Positions 37,065 through 47,175 of a DNA stretch of 64,000 nt are shown here, in pieces. Every line of letters begins with the position of its first letter. Positions within the stretch are counted from its first letter, which is position 1. A program made the position numbers and the translations under genes. Source of the stretch: Candidatus Methylophosphatis roskildensis (GTDB taxonomy: Bacteria; Pseudomonadota; Gammaproteobacteria; Burkholderiales; Rhodocyclaceae). The stretch is taken from positions 1,111,741 to 1,175,740 of the forward strand of contig JADJEV010000004.1 of NCBI GenBank assembly GCA_016708905.1. Reading direction: 5' to 3'. The notes below the pieces were generated by a model. That model had not been told where the DNA came from. It worked only from the letters and a program-made list of their open reading frames with translations, and did not search any database.

Positions 37065-37365
37065 CGCGCGCCTTTCAGCAGGCGGGCAATGGTGGGCTGT
37101 CCGGCCAAGAAATCCCGTTCAACTTGCAACTGGCCGATCTTGCGGTGCAGATGGTCGATGGTCTTCTGCGGATCAGCCGCCTGCTTGTTGCCGCGCTCGA
37201 ACAGTTCGCCCGCACGCTTTGCCAACTCTTGCTTCCAGGTGCTGATCATCGTCGGATGCACCCCATACTCCGACGACAACTCCGACAGCTCTTATCCCCT
37301 GACAGCGCCGCCATCGGCACTTGTGCCTTGAACTGCGCACTGTGCTGCTTGCGTTTCACGCCCAT
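37061..37365 (-). pseudogene. IS3-family OrfA, frameshifted
   Basis: The start, MGVKRKQHSAQFKAQVPMAA with LSGDK, is in one frame. The rest, ELSSEYGVHPTMISTWKQEL to LKGAR, is in another. A single base is missing near 37289-37293 (GDK-x-LSELSSEYG expected). The helix-turn-helix and leucine zipper are otherwise present. Transposition would be impaired if the shift is real. Confidence 0.8.
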
Positions 37366-37528
37366 GCTTCTCGTCCCTTTCAGTCGCTCGGCTTTAGCTT
37401 ATCCGACTGTCCGAAAAACCGGGGCCGCCGCATCTACACACTACTGCACTTCCCTACCACATACCCGTCATCCAGCTCTTGACGTGCAGAGATCCCAAAT
37501 ACCGCGCCCGTCCGACCGATTCGTCACG

Positions 37529-38923
37529 TTACTCGGCGTGATTGCGGGCATCGCGGTTCCGGGCATCACTCGGGTGGGATCCGACGCTGCCCGTCGTGCG
37601 TTTCAGGAAGCCTTCCGCCAGGCCTTTGTATAGGGGCTCTTTGCATACCAGGCGCGAGGCCCCTTGCGCGATTAGCGCCGTGGCCATGAGCGGGAACACC
37701 ATCCCGTGGTTGGCCGTCATCTCCATAACGATAATGAAGGCTGTCAACGGAGCCTGAACGACGCCGGTGAAGTAGGCAACAACCCCAAGCAGTACCAGCG
37801 CGCCTGCGGGTGTGTCAGGGAGGATATGAGCCAGATTGGCACCGAGGCCAGCGCCGATCGCCAGCGATGGTGCGAATATCCCGCCCGGTATGCCACTGAC
37901 GAAGGAAACCAGGGTTGCGAGCAGCTTGAGGATGCCGAAGCTCTGTGGCACGTCGCTCGAGCCCTCGAGCAGCAGTTTGGCCTGCTGGTAGCCTGTGCCA
38001 TAGGTCGTATCGCCGGACGCGATGCCGATCAGTGCGAGGACCATGCCGCAGGCGGCGGCGAAGGCGACCGGTCGATCGCCAATCCATCTGCCGATGCGGC
38101 CGGGCAAACCGGCACTCATTGCGAGCAGCATGCGCGCGAATGCGCCACCAAGCAGTCCGCCGGCCGCACCGCAAACGAGTATTGCGAGCCAGCCTTGCTC
38201 GATGGAGAGCGCGGCCGTGGTCTCCCCAAAGTAGGTGTAGTTGCCGAGCACGGCAAGCGACGTCACGCCGGCGAAGATCACCGCGGTGATTACTGTGCCC
38301 GTTGTGCGGTGTTCGAATGAGCGCGACAGTTCCTCGATGGCGAAGACGATTCCTGCCAGCGGTGTATTGAAAGCCGCTGCCACGCCGGCAGCGGCGCCGG
38401 CGAGAATCAATCCCCGACTGATTTCGTGGGAGGGAAAGCGCGCGAAGCGACCCAGCGAATGCATGATCGACGCGCCGATCTGCACCGTCGGCCCTTCGCG
38501 GCCGACCGAAGCACCCGACAGCAATCCGAGTGTGGTGAGCAGCATCTTGCCCATGGCGATGCGCATCGACAGCAGCTTGCCCCGCGCCGGACCATCGTCG
38601 AGTTGTAACGCGGCGATTGTCTGCGGAATGCCGCTTCCCTGGCTGCCGGGAAAGAGTCTTTGGGTGACGAACGCAATCAGCGCGACGCCAGCCGGCAGGA
38701 TAGCCAGCGAAAGCCACCGGTTGGTCGCAATCGCGTCGTGGAACGCTTCATCGGCATAGAAGCCGAGAATGGCGAACACCGTCGCGGCGAAGCCCACTGC
38801 AATTGCGCCGCCCCAGAACACCAGTCGCCGCAGCCACCGGCGCGGGGACACCCAGGTATAGCCGGAGCGCAATGCTCGTCGGTAGCGCTCCCGCAATCTC
38901 CCTGTGCGAGTTGATTCTGCCAT
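37529..38923 (-). CDS. ClC-family chloride transporter
   Basis: A 464-residue membrane protein with the three ClC selectivity motifs: GSGIP at about 96-100, GREGP at 141-145 and GIFAP in the C-terminal half. The gating glutamate E143 and an internal EE pair at 197-198 (FAIEELSRSF, equivalent to the proton glutamate of E. coli ClcA) are both present. A proton/chloride exchanger is therefore more likely than a passive channel. There is no CBS domain. The gene lies 17 bases beyond the stop of the MscS gene on the same strand, so the two may form an ion/osmotic unit. Confidence 0.93.
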   Translation of the reverse strand: MAESTRTGRLRERYRRALRSGYTWVSPRRWLRRLVFWGGAIAVGFAATVFAILGFYADEAFHDAIATNRWLSLAILPAGVALIAFVTQRLFPGSQGSGIPQTIAALQLDDGPARGKLLSMRIAMGKMLLTTLGLLSGASVGREGPTVQIGASIMHSLGRFARFPSHEISRGLILAGAAAGVAAAFNTPLAGIVFAIEELSRSFEHRTTGTVITAVIFAGVTSLAVLGNYTYFGETTAALSIEQGWLAILVCGAAGGLLGGAFARMLLAMSAGLPGRIGRWIGDRPVAFAAACGMVLALIGIASGDTTYGTGYQQAKLLLEGSSDVPQSFGILKLLATLVSFVSGIPGGIFAPSLAIGAGLGANLAHILPDTPAGALVLLGVVAYFTGVVQAPLTAFIIVMEMTANHGMVFPLMATALIAQGASRLVCKEPLYKGLAEGFLKRTTGSVGSHPSDARNRDARNHAE

Positions 38924-38940
38924 TGGTCGTAGCGGCCAGG

Positions 38941-39861
38941 CTACGCCGACTGCGGTTCCTCACGCGGCGAATGAACCACCCGGAACGGCGGCGCACTGCC
39001 ATCCTTGGCCTCGCCCGCGTAAAGAGTCAGGTGTGGATAAGGAATCTCGATTCCCTCCGCATCGAACGCAAACTTGAGTCGCCGCAGGTATTCGCGACGC
39101 ACGCTCCATTGTTCGAGCGGCAGAACCTTGATGCGGCAGCGCAAGGTCACAGCCGAATCTGCCCAGTTCTCCACGCCGACGATCTCGATGTCATCGAGTA
39201 TGCGCGGCCCGTAGTTCTCGCAAGTGCGCATCTCGCCGCCTACCCGACGCATGATAGCCAGCGCCTCATCCACATTCTCTCGGTAGGCGACGCCGACATC
39301 GATGAGCGATTGCGCGAATTCGCGGCTCATGTTGGTCACGGTAGTCACCTGACCGTTGGGCACGAAATGAACATTGCCTTCGTAATCCCGCATGCGGATG
39401 TAGCGCAGCGTCACGTCCTCGACGAAGCCCGCCTTGCCGCCTGCGTCGACCACGTCGCCCTGATGAATCTGATCCTCCAGCAGAAGGAAGAAGCCATTGA
39501 AGTAGTCCTTGATCAGGCTCTGGGCGCCGAATCCGACTGCGAGTCCGACAACGCCCGCGGCCCCGAGGATCGGCGCAATCGATATTCCGAACTCGCTCAG
39601 GATGAGCATGCCTGCGATGAGCGTGATGACCACCGATGCGATGTAACGGAAGACGCGGCCGAGTGTGGCGAACCGGTTCGCGTCGTCGGCAGTTGCAGCT
39701 CGCGCGCTGATAAAGAGCCGGAAGCTCTTGATCATGCGATGGCTGACCCGAATCAGCACCCATGCCATCAAAAGGATCACCAGGACGCGGACGCCCGTGC
39801 GCAGCATCGGCATCCACGCGTTCACGGCGGCTGGATCAAGGAATTCTCGGATCGTTTCCAT
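38941..39861 (-). CDS. MscS-family mechanosensitive channel
   Basis: A 306-residue small-conductance mechanosensitive channel. Three membrane helices end in the pore-lining, glycine/alanine-rich ILGAAGVVGLAVGFGAQSLI. The cytosolic beta domain follows (EDQIHQGDVVDAGGKAGFVE), with the conserved PNGQV and YREN motifs, then the alpha/beta C-domain. It should release solutes on hypo-osmotic shock. The ATG of METIREFLDPA was chosen; the 28-codon extension is cysteine- and serine-rich and unlikely. Between a trehalose operon and a chloride transporter, an osmotic role fits. Confidence 0.92.
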   Translation of the reverse strand: METIREFLDPAAVNAWMPMLRTGVRVLVILLMAWVLIRVSHRMIKSFRLFISARAATADDANRFATLGRVFRYIASVVITLIAGMLILSEFGISIAPILGAAGVVGLAVGFGAQSLIKDYFNGFFLLLEDQIHQGDVVDAGGKAGFVEDVTLRYIRMRDYEGNVHFVPNGQVTTVTNMSREFAQSLIDVGVAYRENVDEALAIMRRVGGEMRTCENYGPRILDDIEIVGVENWADSAVTLRCRIKVLPLEQWSVRREYLRRLKFAFDAEGIEIPYPHLTLYAGEAKDGSAPPFRVVHSPREEPQSA

Positions 39862-40145
39862 GTGAGACCTCGTTTCGGGGCTAGGACAGGAGACGGTACA
39901 GCAGCAGCATCGATTCGACCGGGCGCTCGCCTGGGGGAGTGTCATCCTCCTGCGCGACGATTCGAGTGATCCGTTGGGCGAGCATCACCACCGCTCGCGT
40001 CATGAACACGCAATGCCCAGCGGCGCCCGGAATTGTCCAATCTGGACATTGATCGTGGTGGGCACCGAAATCATGTCCCGGTTCGTGAGTGCATTCCCGC
40101 CCGGTACAGCCACGATCGCCATTTCCAGCGGTAGTCTCCTCGGCC
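39862..40145. other. Gap between malQ-treY and mscS
   Basis: Some 280 bases with no convincing gene, tRNA or T-run terminator. Whether the trehalose operon reads through to the channel genes cannot be decided from sequence. Confidence 0.3.
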
Positions 40146-43100
40146 TCACTCGCACGGCCCCTCGTCTGTCGGCCGGGTTTGCGCCGGCGCGCGATTCGAA
40201 ACCGGCGTAAGGAGCGTTAGCAGGGCGACCGGAAAGTTGCTCAGCGCCTGGCGCGCAGACAGGCTGGGCGTTCCGTTGCTTTGGTGCAGACGCACTTCTT
40301 CTCCGCTGAATTCGTTGTACAGAGATCCGGCGACCAATCCCAGCGGCCCCAGTCCGATCTCCGTGTCGCCCCACACCTGCTCGCCGATCGGCGGCACGTC
40401 GCGCTCGCCGAGCAGGCGCGAATACAGCCGGGGAGCCACTACCACCACCGCTTCGTCGCCCAGGCGCCGGGCAAACGCGCACAAATGGTCGGAGAATTGC
40501 CCGGCGGGTGCCAGCGCCAGATAGTCGCCGTCTCGAAACAGGCGTTCATGCCGCCGCCGCACCTCGAGCGCTCGCCAGGTCACGTACAGCTTGGCGCGGC
40601 CGTCCGCGATCGAATCCAGAAGCACGCGTGCCTCGGCGGCGCAGTCGCCGGCACCGCGTTGCATCCGGACCTCGAGGTCGCGCAGCAGCGCATCTCGCAT
40701 GCCGTAATCGACTGGACGCCGATTGTCGGGATCGACCAGACTGAGATCAAAGAGTTCATTGCCCTGATAGATGTCGGGCACACCGGGCGAGGCTAGCTTC
40801 ACCAGTGTTTGCGACAGGCTGTTGAACATGCCGAAACGGGCCACCCGTCGGGCAACAGGCGCGAAGTCGGCCAGAAAGCGGTTGCGCCCCGACGGCGTCA
40901 GAAGGGCAGCTATGAAATCGCTGAGTGCGCTCTCGTAGGCCTGGTCCGGATTGATCCAACTGGTATGGACCTTGGCCTCGCGTACGGCCTTCAGCATATA
41001 TTCCTGAGTTCGGGCACAGTAGTTGGCGCGCTGCGCCTCGTCAGGATCGTCAAGAGGCCAGATCCCGAGCAGGGTCTGATAGATCAAGTACTCGTCATTC
41101 GGCGACGGCGCCGCGCGACCGTCTATGTTGAGCCGGCGGCTACGGTTGATGCGGCTCCAACGACGCAGCATCAGACGCCATAGCGCGGGCATTTCGGACA
41201 GCACGTTGATTCGTGCACGCACGTCCTCGGAACGCTTGTTGTCGTGGGTGGAACTGGCAAGCATCGTGTGCGGCCAGTAGCGGCAGCGATCCTGGCTTGC
41301 GCCGTGGAAGGACGAAACCGTCGTCCCGAAGGCCTTGGGGTCGCCTCCCACCTCGTTCAGCGAAACCAGACGGTTGTAGATGTAGAAGCTGGTGTCTTCG
41401 CTACCCTTGGCCATGACCGGCGAGCTGAACTGCTGGAACTTGACGGCAAACGTCAGCACCATCGCGCGGAAACTGTCACTGCGTCCTTCGGCGACCTGTG
41501 TCGTCAAGACGTTGCGCACGAAATCGAAAACGCTGATGTCCGCCGCGCGGCTCCGCTTCTTTGCTGCCCCGACCGCCCAGTCGATGTAGCGCTTGTCCTC
41601 TTCCGATACAAGAGTTCCAGTGACGTAGGTGCGATACACGGGGAAGCAGGCGACGATCTCGGTCAGAGCGTCGCGCAGGCTGTTGAGGGTGAAGTCGCAG
41701 GTGCTGCGGCTTGCTTCCGCGATTCGGCCGAGCTGGTTGGCCAGCACGGTCAGTTCTCCGGCAAGCGCCGTGCGGACGATCAGCCGCTTGGATCGGTACA
41801 GCAGATCGTCGAAGCTGGGCATCTCGCCCACGAATCCTCGATAGATGCGTTCGATTCGGGCTTCGGCCGTCGAGTCGACGAACAGTCCATTGACGACATT
41901 CATGAAGCGGTAGCCGGTCGTGCCGTGGACCGACCAGCTCTCGGGCAGCCGTTCGTAACCGGCGACAATCTTTTCGACGACCACGTACAGCGGTCGCGGT
42001 GGCCGCTGTTCCGAGGCGCCGGACTCGCGCTCGGAAGACTGCGCGCAGGCCAGGAACGGCTCCTGCAGGCGGTTGAAGTATTGGGCCGGGTCGTACAGGC
42101 CGTCCGGATGGTCGATGCGCAGGCAGTCGACCTTCCCCTGCGCGACCAGGTCGAGCACCAGCTTGTGGGTGCTGTCGAAGACTTCCTTGTTCTCCATGCG
42201 CAGCGCGGCAAGGTCGTTGATGTCGAAAAAGCGCCGATAGTTAATCTCGTCCGAGGCGACGCGCCAGTAGGCGAGGCGCCATGCCTGAGTGTTGATCAGC
42301 TCGTGCAGGGGATTGAAACTCGCGGCATTGCCGGCAATGCCGTTGATCTCCGCGGTGTTTTCCGCGATGAATGCTGCAAGCGGCGGGCAGCGCCGGCACA
42401 TGTCGGCGAGACTGCGCTTGTGAATCTCCTTGTCGCGGCTGCGCTCGGCAACCTTTTCTGCGGAGGTTTCGGTTCGCGCCGGCAGATGGCCGAAGGCGGT
42501 AGTCAGACTTCGGAAGGAAGGCTCGATGTCGGCCTCGGCCCCCAATCGCGCCGCCAGACTTGCGCTGCGCCGACCGAGGATGGTCGGATATTCGAGAGGA
42601 TCTACCGGAAAGCGGTGCTCGTAGTACCAGACGCTGAACTCGCCGCATTCCGGATCGAACGCGAGCTTGAGTTCCCCCCGCTCGAGGACCGTTCCGTAGT
42701 GATCGCCGAGCACCGGAAGCAGAACCTTGCCTCGCAGTTCCGGCTTGATCGGCTCCCAGTCGATGTCAAAAAAATACCCGCGCTCTGCCGCCTCGCCATT
42801 CTCCAGCACGTCGAGCCACCAGGCGTTGTCGCTCCCCATGACCCCCATGTGGTTGGGCACCACATCGATCATCTGCCCCAGATTGTGGCTTGCGAGCGCT
42901 GCGGCGAAGCGCTCGAAGTCCGCTGAGCTGCCGATCTCCGGGTTGAACGCGTTGTGGTCGATGATATCGTACCCATGCTGACTGCCGGGTCGTGCCCTCA
43001 AGTAGGGCGAGCAGTACACGTGGCTGATGCCGAGACGCGCCAGATAGGGCACGATGGTGGTGGCGTGGTTGAAGGTGAATCCACTGTTGAGTTGAAGACG

Positions 43101-45368
43101 GTAAGTGGCGCGCGGAACCGACAAATGCCCCAGGCTGGCGCGCGCCCGCAGCGCACGCGGCAGGACTCCGCGTGCGCCGCATACTGCGGAGGCGAGTTCG
43201 GCCATCGGCTGGTTCTTTGGCCAGAGCTCGAGCGCTTGCGGCAGCTTGCGTCGCCAGTTCGGATGGACATCCTGGCTGCTGCCCGGGAGATTGGCCTGGT
43301 CGCCCAGTCCGAATGCGTCTTCTAGCTGGACCGTCATCACCTTGGCCGGGCTGCGCGCCAGGAAAACGTGGACCGCGCGGGCGAACTCCGGTGTCATTGC
43401 CGGCGCCGATATCGGATTGACCGTCATGGTCGGCGGCAGCAGCGCTTCACGCTCCAAGGCGAGCAGCAGCCGCGCGCGTTCGCGCGAGCGTTCCACGATC
43501 TGCTCCTCGCGCAGGGCATTCGAATCGAAGAGCCCGAGGCTGGTACGCAGCAACAGATCCTGGCCCTGCCAGAAACCGGCGAGCGTCGGCATGTCGTGGG
43601 TTGCGACGGTGACGAGGGCGTCGTGCGGAAATTGCGGCGCAGGCACAAATTCGCCCGAAGCCGTCTTGGCGAAAAGCAGCGGCCGGTACGCGAGGATGCC
43701 GAGCCGCAACATGGCGGCACGCACCGAATCGGGCACAGTGCCCAGATCCTCGCCGATCACCATACAGCGGGCGCGCACGCTCTCCAGCGTGACGATTCCG
43801 AGCAACTCGTCGAAGTCGTAGGCGACGTAAGTTCCGTCGCTCGCCTGTCGGCCGGGCGGAATACAGAACAGCCGCATCAAGCCCATGATGTGGTCGATTC
43901 GCAGTGCGCCGGCATCACGCATTACCGCTCGCAGCGCCGCAATGAACGGGGCGTACCCTCGGTTGCGCAATCGCTGCGGGATCGGCGGCAACAGTCCCCA
44001 CTTCTGACCCCGCGGGTTGAACTCGTCCGGCGGGGCGCCGATGCTCAAGTTTCGCGCATAGCAGTTCTGATCCGCCCACGCGTCAGCCCCATTACGGTCG
44101 ACCGAAACGGCGAAGTCGAAGTACATGCCCACGCCCAGGCCAAGCTCGGCGGAGCGCTCGCCGACCGAGAACGCCTGCTGATCCGCGAGCCATTGCAGAT
44201 ACTCGAAGAACTCAACTCGCTCCAGATGGGTGCGCTCGAATGCACGCACCGCTGCGCTCTCCGGATCGCGGAAGTCAGCCGGCCATTGTGGCCAGCCCCA
44301 GGCGTCGGGGTCGGCGGCGTGGAAGTGCTCCCACAGTGTCTCGAAAAGAGCGAAACGACGCAGCGCCCTGTCGCCGTTGCGCTGGAAGGTGCGAAACGAC
44401 TCGGCGCGCTCGCTCCCCGGCTCGACATGCCGGTCGCGAAAGTCGCGGTATAGCAGCTCGAATGCCTCGCGCTTGACGGCGCTGACGCCGACGTAGTCGA
44501 CCAGGTCGGTGGCACGCAGTGATTCCAGGCGCACCTGGAAGTCGACGCTGCCCACCAGGCTTTGCAACGCGGCGCAATCGGCATACTCCGGCACTGCGCC
44601 GACGTCGATGTACAGCGGGTTCAGGAAGATGCGGCTCGACGGGCTGTATGGGCTGCAGTGATCCGGGTTGCCCAGGAACAGCGCGTGCAACGGGCTGATA
44701 CCAACGACATCGGCCCCCAGGTCGGCAAACTGTTCGAGAATGCGTCGCAGATCCCCGAAATCGCCGATACCCCAGTTGTGCTCGGAACGCACGGCATAGA
44801 GCTGCAACGAGGGGCCCCAGACGCGGCGCTCTTCGAGCACCGCGTCGGACTGATAGCAAGTGCGCGGGGCGAGTATCAGCGACATGCTGCCGAGCAGCTT
44901 TTGTCCCTGAAGCAGCTCTAGCCGGTGGTAACCCGGCGGCAGCGCCTCCGCGATTTCGAGGTCGACGGCGACGTGGGGGACGCCATTTACGGTACGTCGC
45001 TGCGCGTCCTCGGGAGGGTGCAGCCGCAGACTCCCACTGTGCTCTCGGCCGAACTCCTCCAACAGCCGCCAGCGCGGTCGATGGGCAAGGCGGGATGCCG
45101 GTAGTCGAAACCGAACGCGAACCGAGGGCACCGGGTGCTGCAGCACGGTCACCGGCGGCAGCGGCTGAGTCCAGTCGGCGTCATCGAGGGCATCCAGCGC
45201 ACCTTGCGGATCACGCTGCATATCGGCCGTAATGCCAAGGGCATCGAGCAGTTCGCCCACCACGGCCGCCTCGGCATGGCGCGTGTGGTCGCGGACATCC
45301 TGGTACTCGGCCGCGATACCCATGCGCGCGGCCAGCGCAAACAAGCCTGGCTGGTCAGTCATTGCCAT
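40146..45368 (-). CDS. Fused 4-alpha-glucanotransferase / maltooligosyltrehalose synthase
   Basis: A single 1740-residue polypeptide. Residues about 1-735 are MalQ (GH77): RIDHIMGLMRLF with the nucleophile aspartate, VIGEDLGTVPD with the acid, and THDMPTLAGFWQG. Residues about 750-1715 are TreY (GH13): YRLQLNSGFTFNHA, VPNHMG, LRIDHPDGLYDP, VVEKIVAGYERLP and SSTHDNKRSEDVRARI. MalQ rearranges short maltodextrins, and TreY converts the reducing end to a trehalose unit. Joining them lets short chains be lengthened to TreY substrates. The start overlaps the treZ stop by 14 bases (a second ATG two codons on). No frame damage in 5.2 kb. Confidence 0.95.
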   Translation of the reverse strand: MAMTDQPGLFALAARMGIAAEYQDVRDHTRHAEAAVVGELLDALGITADMQRDPQGALDALDDADWTQPLPPVTVLQHPVPSVRVRFRLPASRLAHRPRWRLLEEFGREHSGSLRLHPPEDAQRRTVNGVPHVAVDLEIAEALPPGYHRLELLQGQKLLGSMSLILAPRTCYQSDAVLEERRVWGPSLQLYAVRSEHNWGIGDFGDLRRILEQFADLGADVVGISPLHALFLGNPDHCSPYSPSSRIFLNPLYIDVGAVPEYADCAALQSLVGSVDFQVRLESLRATDLVDYVGVSAVKREAFELLYRDFRDRHVEPGSERAESFRTFQRNGDRALRRFALFETLWEHFHAADPDAWGWPQWPADFRDPESAAVRAFERTHLERVEFFEYLQWLADQQAFSVGERSAELGLGVGMYFDFAVSVDRNGADAWADQNCYARNLSIGAPPDEFNPRGQKWGLLPPIPQRLRNRGYAPFIAALRAVMRDAGALRIDHIMGLMRLFCIPPGRQASDGTYVAYDFDELLGIVTLESVRARCMVIGEDLGTVPDSVRAAMLRLGILAYRPLLFAKTASGEFVPAPQFPHDALVTVATHDMPTLAGFWQGQDLLLRTSLGLFDSNALREEQIVERSRERARLLLALEREALLPPTMTVNPISAPAMTPEFARAVHVFLARSPAKVMTVQLEDAFGLGDQANLPGSSQDVHPNWRRKLPQALELWPKNQPMAELASAVCGARGVLPRALRARASLGHLSVPRATYRLQLNSGFTFNHATTIVPYLARLGISHVYCSPYLRARPGSQHGYDIIDHNAFNPEIGSSADFERFAAALASHNLGQMIDVVPNHMGVMGSDNAWWLDVLENGEAAERGYFFDIDWEPIKPELRGKVLLPVLGDHYGTVLERGELKLAFDPECGEFSVWYYEHRFPVDPLEYPTILGRRSASLAARLGAEADIEPSFRSLTTAFGHLPARTETSAEKVAERSRDKEIHKRSLADMCRRCPPLAAFIAENTAEINGIAGNAASFNPLHELINTQAWRLAYWRVASDEINYRRFFDINDLAALRMENKEVFDSTHKLVLDLVAQGKVDCLRIDHPDGLYDPAQYFNRLQEPFLACAQSSERESGASEQRPPRPLYVVVEKIVAGYERLPESWSVHGTTGYRFMNVVNGLFVDSTAEARIERIYRGFVGEMPSFDDLLYRSKRLIVRTALAGELTVLANQLGRIAEASRSTCDFTLNSLRDALTEIVACFPVYRTYVTGTLVSEEDKRYIDWAVGAAKKRSRAADISVFDFVRNVLTTQVAEGRSDSFRAMVLTFAVKFQQFSSPVMAKGSEDTSFYIYNRLVSLNEVGGDPKAFGTTVSSFHGASQDRCRYWPHTMLASSTHDNKRSEDVRARINVLSEMPALWRLMLRRWSRINRSRRLNIDGRAAPSPNDEYLIYQTLLGIWPLDDPDEAQRANYCARTQEYMLKAVREAKVHTSWINPDQAYESALSDFIAALLTPSGRNRFLADFAPVARRVARFGMFNSLSQTLVKLASPGVPDIYQGNELFDLSLVDPDNRRPVDYGMRDALLRDLEVRMQRGAGDCAAEARVLLDSIADGRAKLYVTWRALEVRRRHERLFRDGDYLALAPAGQFSDHLCAFARRLGDEAVVVVAPRLYSRLLGERDVPPIGEQVWGDTEIGLGPLGLVAGSLYNEFSGEEVRLHQSNGTPSLSARQALSNFPVALLTLLTPVSNRAPAQTRPTDEGPCE

Positions 45369-47175
45369 CCTCGATGCGCCAGATCACGGACCAGGCCGGC
45401 AGACGAAGCGGTGCATCGGACACGCCCGGCGACGCATACACGATGCGACCGATCGAATCCGCTGGCGCTTCGGCAACTCTATCGCCGAGGTTCGCAAGCA
45501 GCCGGTACGCTGCACCGCCGCCGAGCGTCCAGTCGGCCTGGAGCAGGTTCGGCTGCGGCAGGCTGAAGCGTCCCGAGCCGCCGGGCGCCACCGCCAGCCT
45601 GGGCATGAGCACGCGCCGGCGCAGATCCAGCAGGCACCGGTAGAGCTCGAGCCACTCACGATATTGCGGCGCCTCGCGCTGTGCCCAGTCGAGTCTGGCG
45701 CTGGAGAATGTCGTCTCGGCACATGGGTCGGGGATCGCCGCGCGGGCCTGCGGATCGTGAAAGCGCTCGAAGCGGGCGAACTCGCGCCGCCGGCCCTCGG
45801 TGACTGCGGCGGCGAGTTCGCCGCCAAAGTCGCAGAAGAACGGGAAACGAGCACGCGTGCCCCATTCCTCGCCCATGAAAATCAGCGGTGGCGACGGCGC
45901 GAGCAACAGGATCTCCACCGCGGCACGCAGCGCCTCGGGACGCGCGAGTTCGGTGAGTCGATCGCCGAACGCGCGGTTGCCGATCTGATCGTGATTCTGC
46001 ATGAAGGAGACAAAGCAGGCAGGCGACAGGTGCGCGCTCGGCTCGCCGCGGCATTCGCCGTTTCGGTACTGCGAGGCGTCACCTTGATAGGCGAAACCCT
46101 CGGTCAGGCAGCGGCCGAGCAGGCCAATCGTGTTCTGGGCATAATCGGCGTAGTAGCCGTCGGTCTCGCCGGTGAGCAGAACGTGGAAGCAGTGGTGAAT
46201 GTCGTCGTTCCACTGCGCGGTGTACTTTCCACGGCCCTGCCCAAGGTAGCGGGCCGCATTGTCGTCGTTCTCCAGCACCAGATGAACCAGGCGCTGGGAG
46301 CCAGGGCCATCACGGACCGCCTGCGCAATCTCCTCCAGGATGTCCGGCTCGTAGTCGTCGCAGATCGCATGCACCGCATCCAGGCGCAGTCCGTCCAGGT
46401 GATACTCCTCAAGCCAGTACAGCGCATTGTGAATATAGAAATCGCGTACGGTGCGGCTATTGTCGCCGTCGAAATTGATTGCCGCGCCCCAAGGCGTGTG
46501 ATGGCGCTCGGTGAAGAAATCCTTGGCATACACATGCAGATAGTTGCCGTCCGGCCCGAAATGGTTGTAAACCACGTCGAGGAAAACCATCAGGCCCCGC
46601 CGGTGCGCGCTCTGCACCAGCCGCTTGAGGTCTTCCGGCCGGCCGTAGGCCGCGTCAGGCGCGAATTCGAGCACGCCGTCGTAGCCCCAGTTGCGCGTTC
46701 CCGGAAAGTCGGCGATCGGCATCAGTTCAATTGCTGTGATGCCGAGCTCGGCCAGATCGTCCAGTCGGCGTTCGACACCGGCATAGTTGCCTTCGGGGCT
46801 GAAGCTGCCAACGTGCAGCTCGTAGATCACCGCCTCGTTCCAGGGCCGTCCGGTCCAGTCATCGTCCTGCCAGTCGAACGCAAGCGGGTCGACCAGCTCG
46901 CTCGCACCATGAACATCGCCCGGGTTGTAACGCGAAGCGGCGTCGGGGACCATCAATCCGCCATCTACCTGGTAGCGGTAGAGGCCGCCAGCACGACCGA
47001 GCGGCGTATCGAGTTCGAACCATCCTGCGTGCCGCGCCTGCATCGGCAGGACGACCTCGTCCTGCCCGGTTGCAAGATGCAGACCCACCTCCCGCGCGGA
47101 CGGGGCCCATAGCCTGAATCGTGCGCCGGCCGAATGGAGCTCGGCGCCAAAAGGCATCGCGTGAGCGCGTCTCAT
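45355..47175 (-). CDS. treZ: Maltooligosyltrehalose trehalohydrolase TreZ
   Basis: A 606-residue GH13 enzyme that releases trehalose from maltooligosyl-trehalose made by TreY. An N-terminal carbohydrate-binding-like domain (AELHSAGARFRLWAPSA) precedes the barrel. The nucleophile region is YHLDGLRLDAVHAICDD, the acid is in LVHLVLENDDNAARYL and the transition-state aspartate in FVSFMQNHDQIGNRAFG. The start overlaps the glgX stop by 4 bases (ATGA); an ATG six codons later (MPFGAE) is also possible. It lies between glgX and malQ-treY in one operon. Confidence 0.95.
   Translation of the reverse strand: MRRAHAMPFGAELHSAGARFRLWAPSAREVGLHLATGQDEVVLPMQARHAGWFELDTPLGRAGGLYRYQVDGGLMVPDAASRYNPGDVHGASELVDPLAFDWQDDDWTGRPWNEAVIYELHVGSFSPEGNYAGVERRLDDLAELGITAIELMPIADFPGTRNWGYDGVLEFAPDAAYGRPEDLKRLVQSAHRRGLMVFLDVVYNHFGPDGNYLHVYAKDFFTERHHTPWGAAINFDGDNSRTVRDFYIHNALYWLEEYHLDGLRLDAVHAICDDYEPDILEEIAQAVRDGPGSQRLVHLVLENDDNAARYLGQGRGKYTAQWNDDIHHCFHVLLTGETDGYYADYAQNTIGLLGRCLTEGFAYQGDASQYRNGECRGEPSAHLSPACFVSFMQNHDQIGNRAFGDRLTELARPEALRAAVEILLLAPSPPLIFMGEEWGTRARFPFFCDFGGELAAAVTEGRRREFARFERFHDPQARAAIPDPCAETTFSSARLDWAQREAPQYREWLELYRCLLDLRRRVLMPRLAVAPGGSGRFSLPQPNLLQADWTLGGGAAYRLLANLGDRVAEAPADSIGRIVYASPGVSDAPLRLPAWSVIWRIEDGND

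Larger units (their letters stand above)
36001..37412 (-). mobile_element. IS3-family insertion sequence
   Basis: It contains orfA and orfB on the minus strand. Both ends start GGACAGTC read inward; the right end continues GGATAAGCTAA, and the left end has GGAATAAGCTAA after a 9-base interruption. The element cut the integrase gene. No target duplication was identified. Confidence 0.75.
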
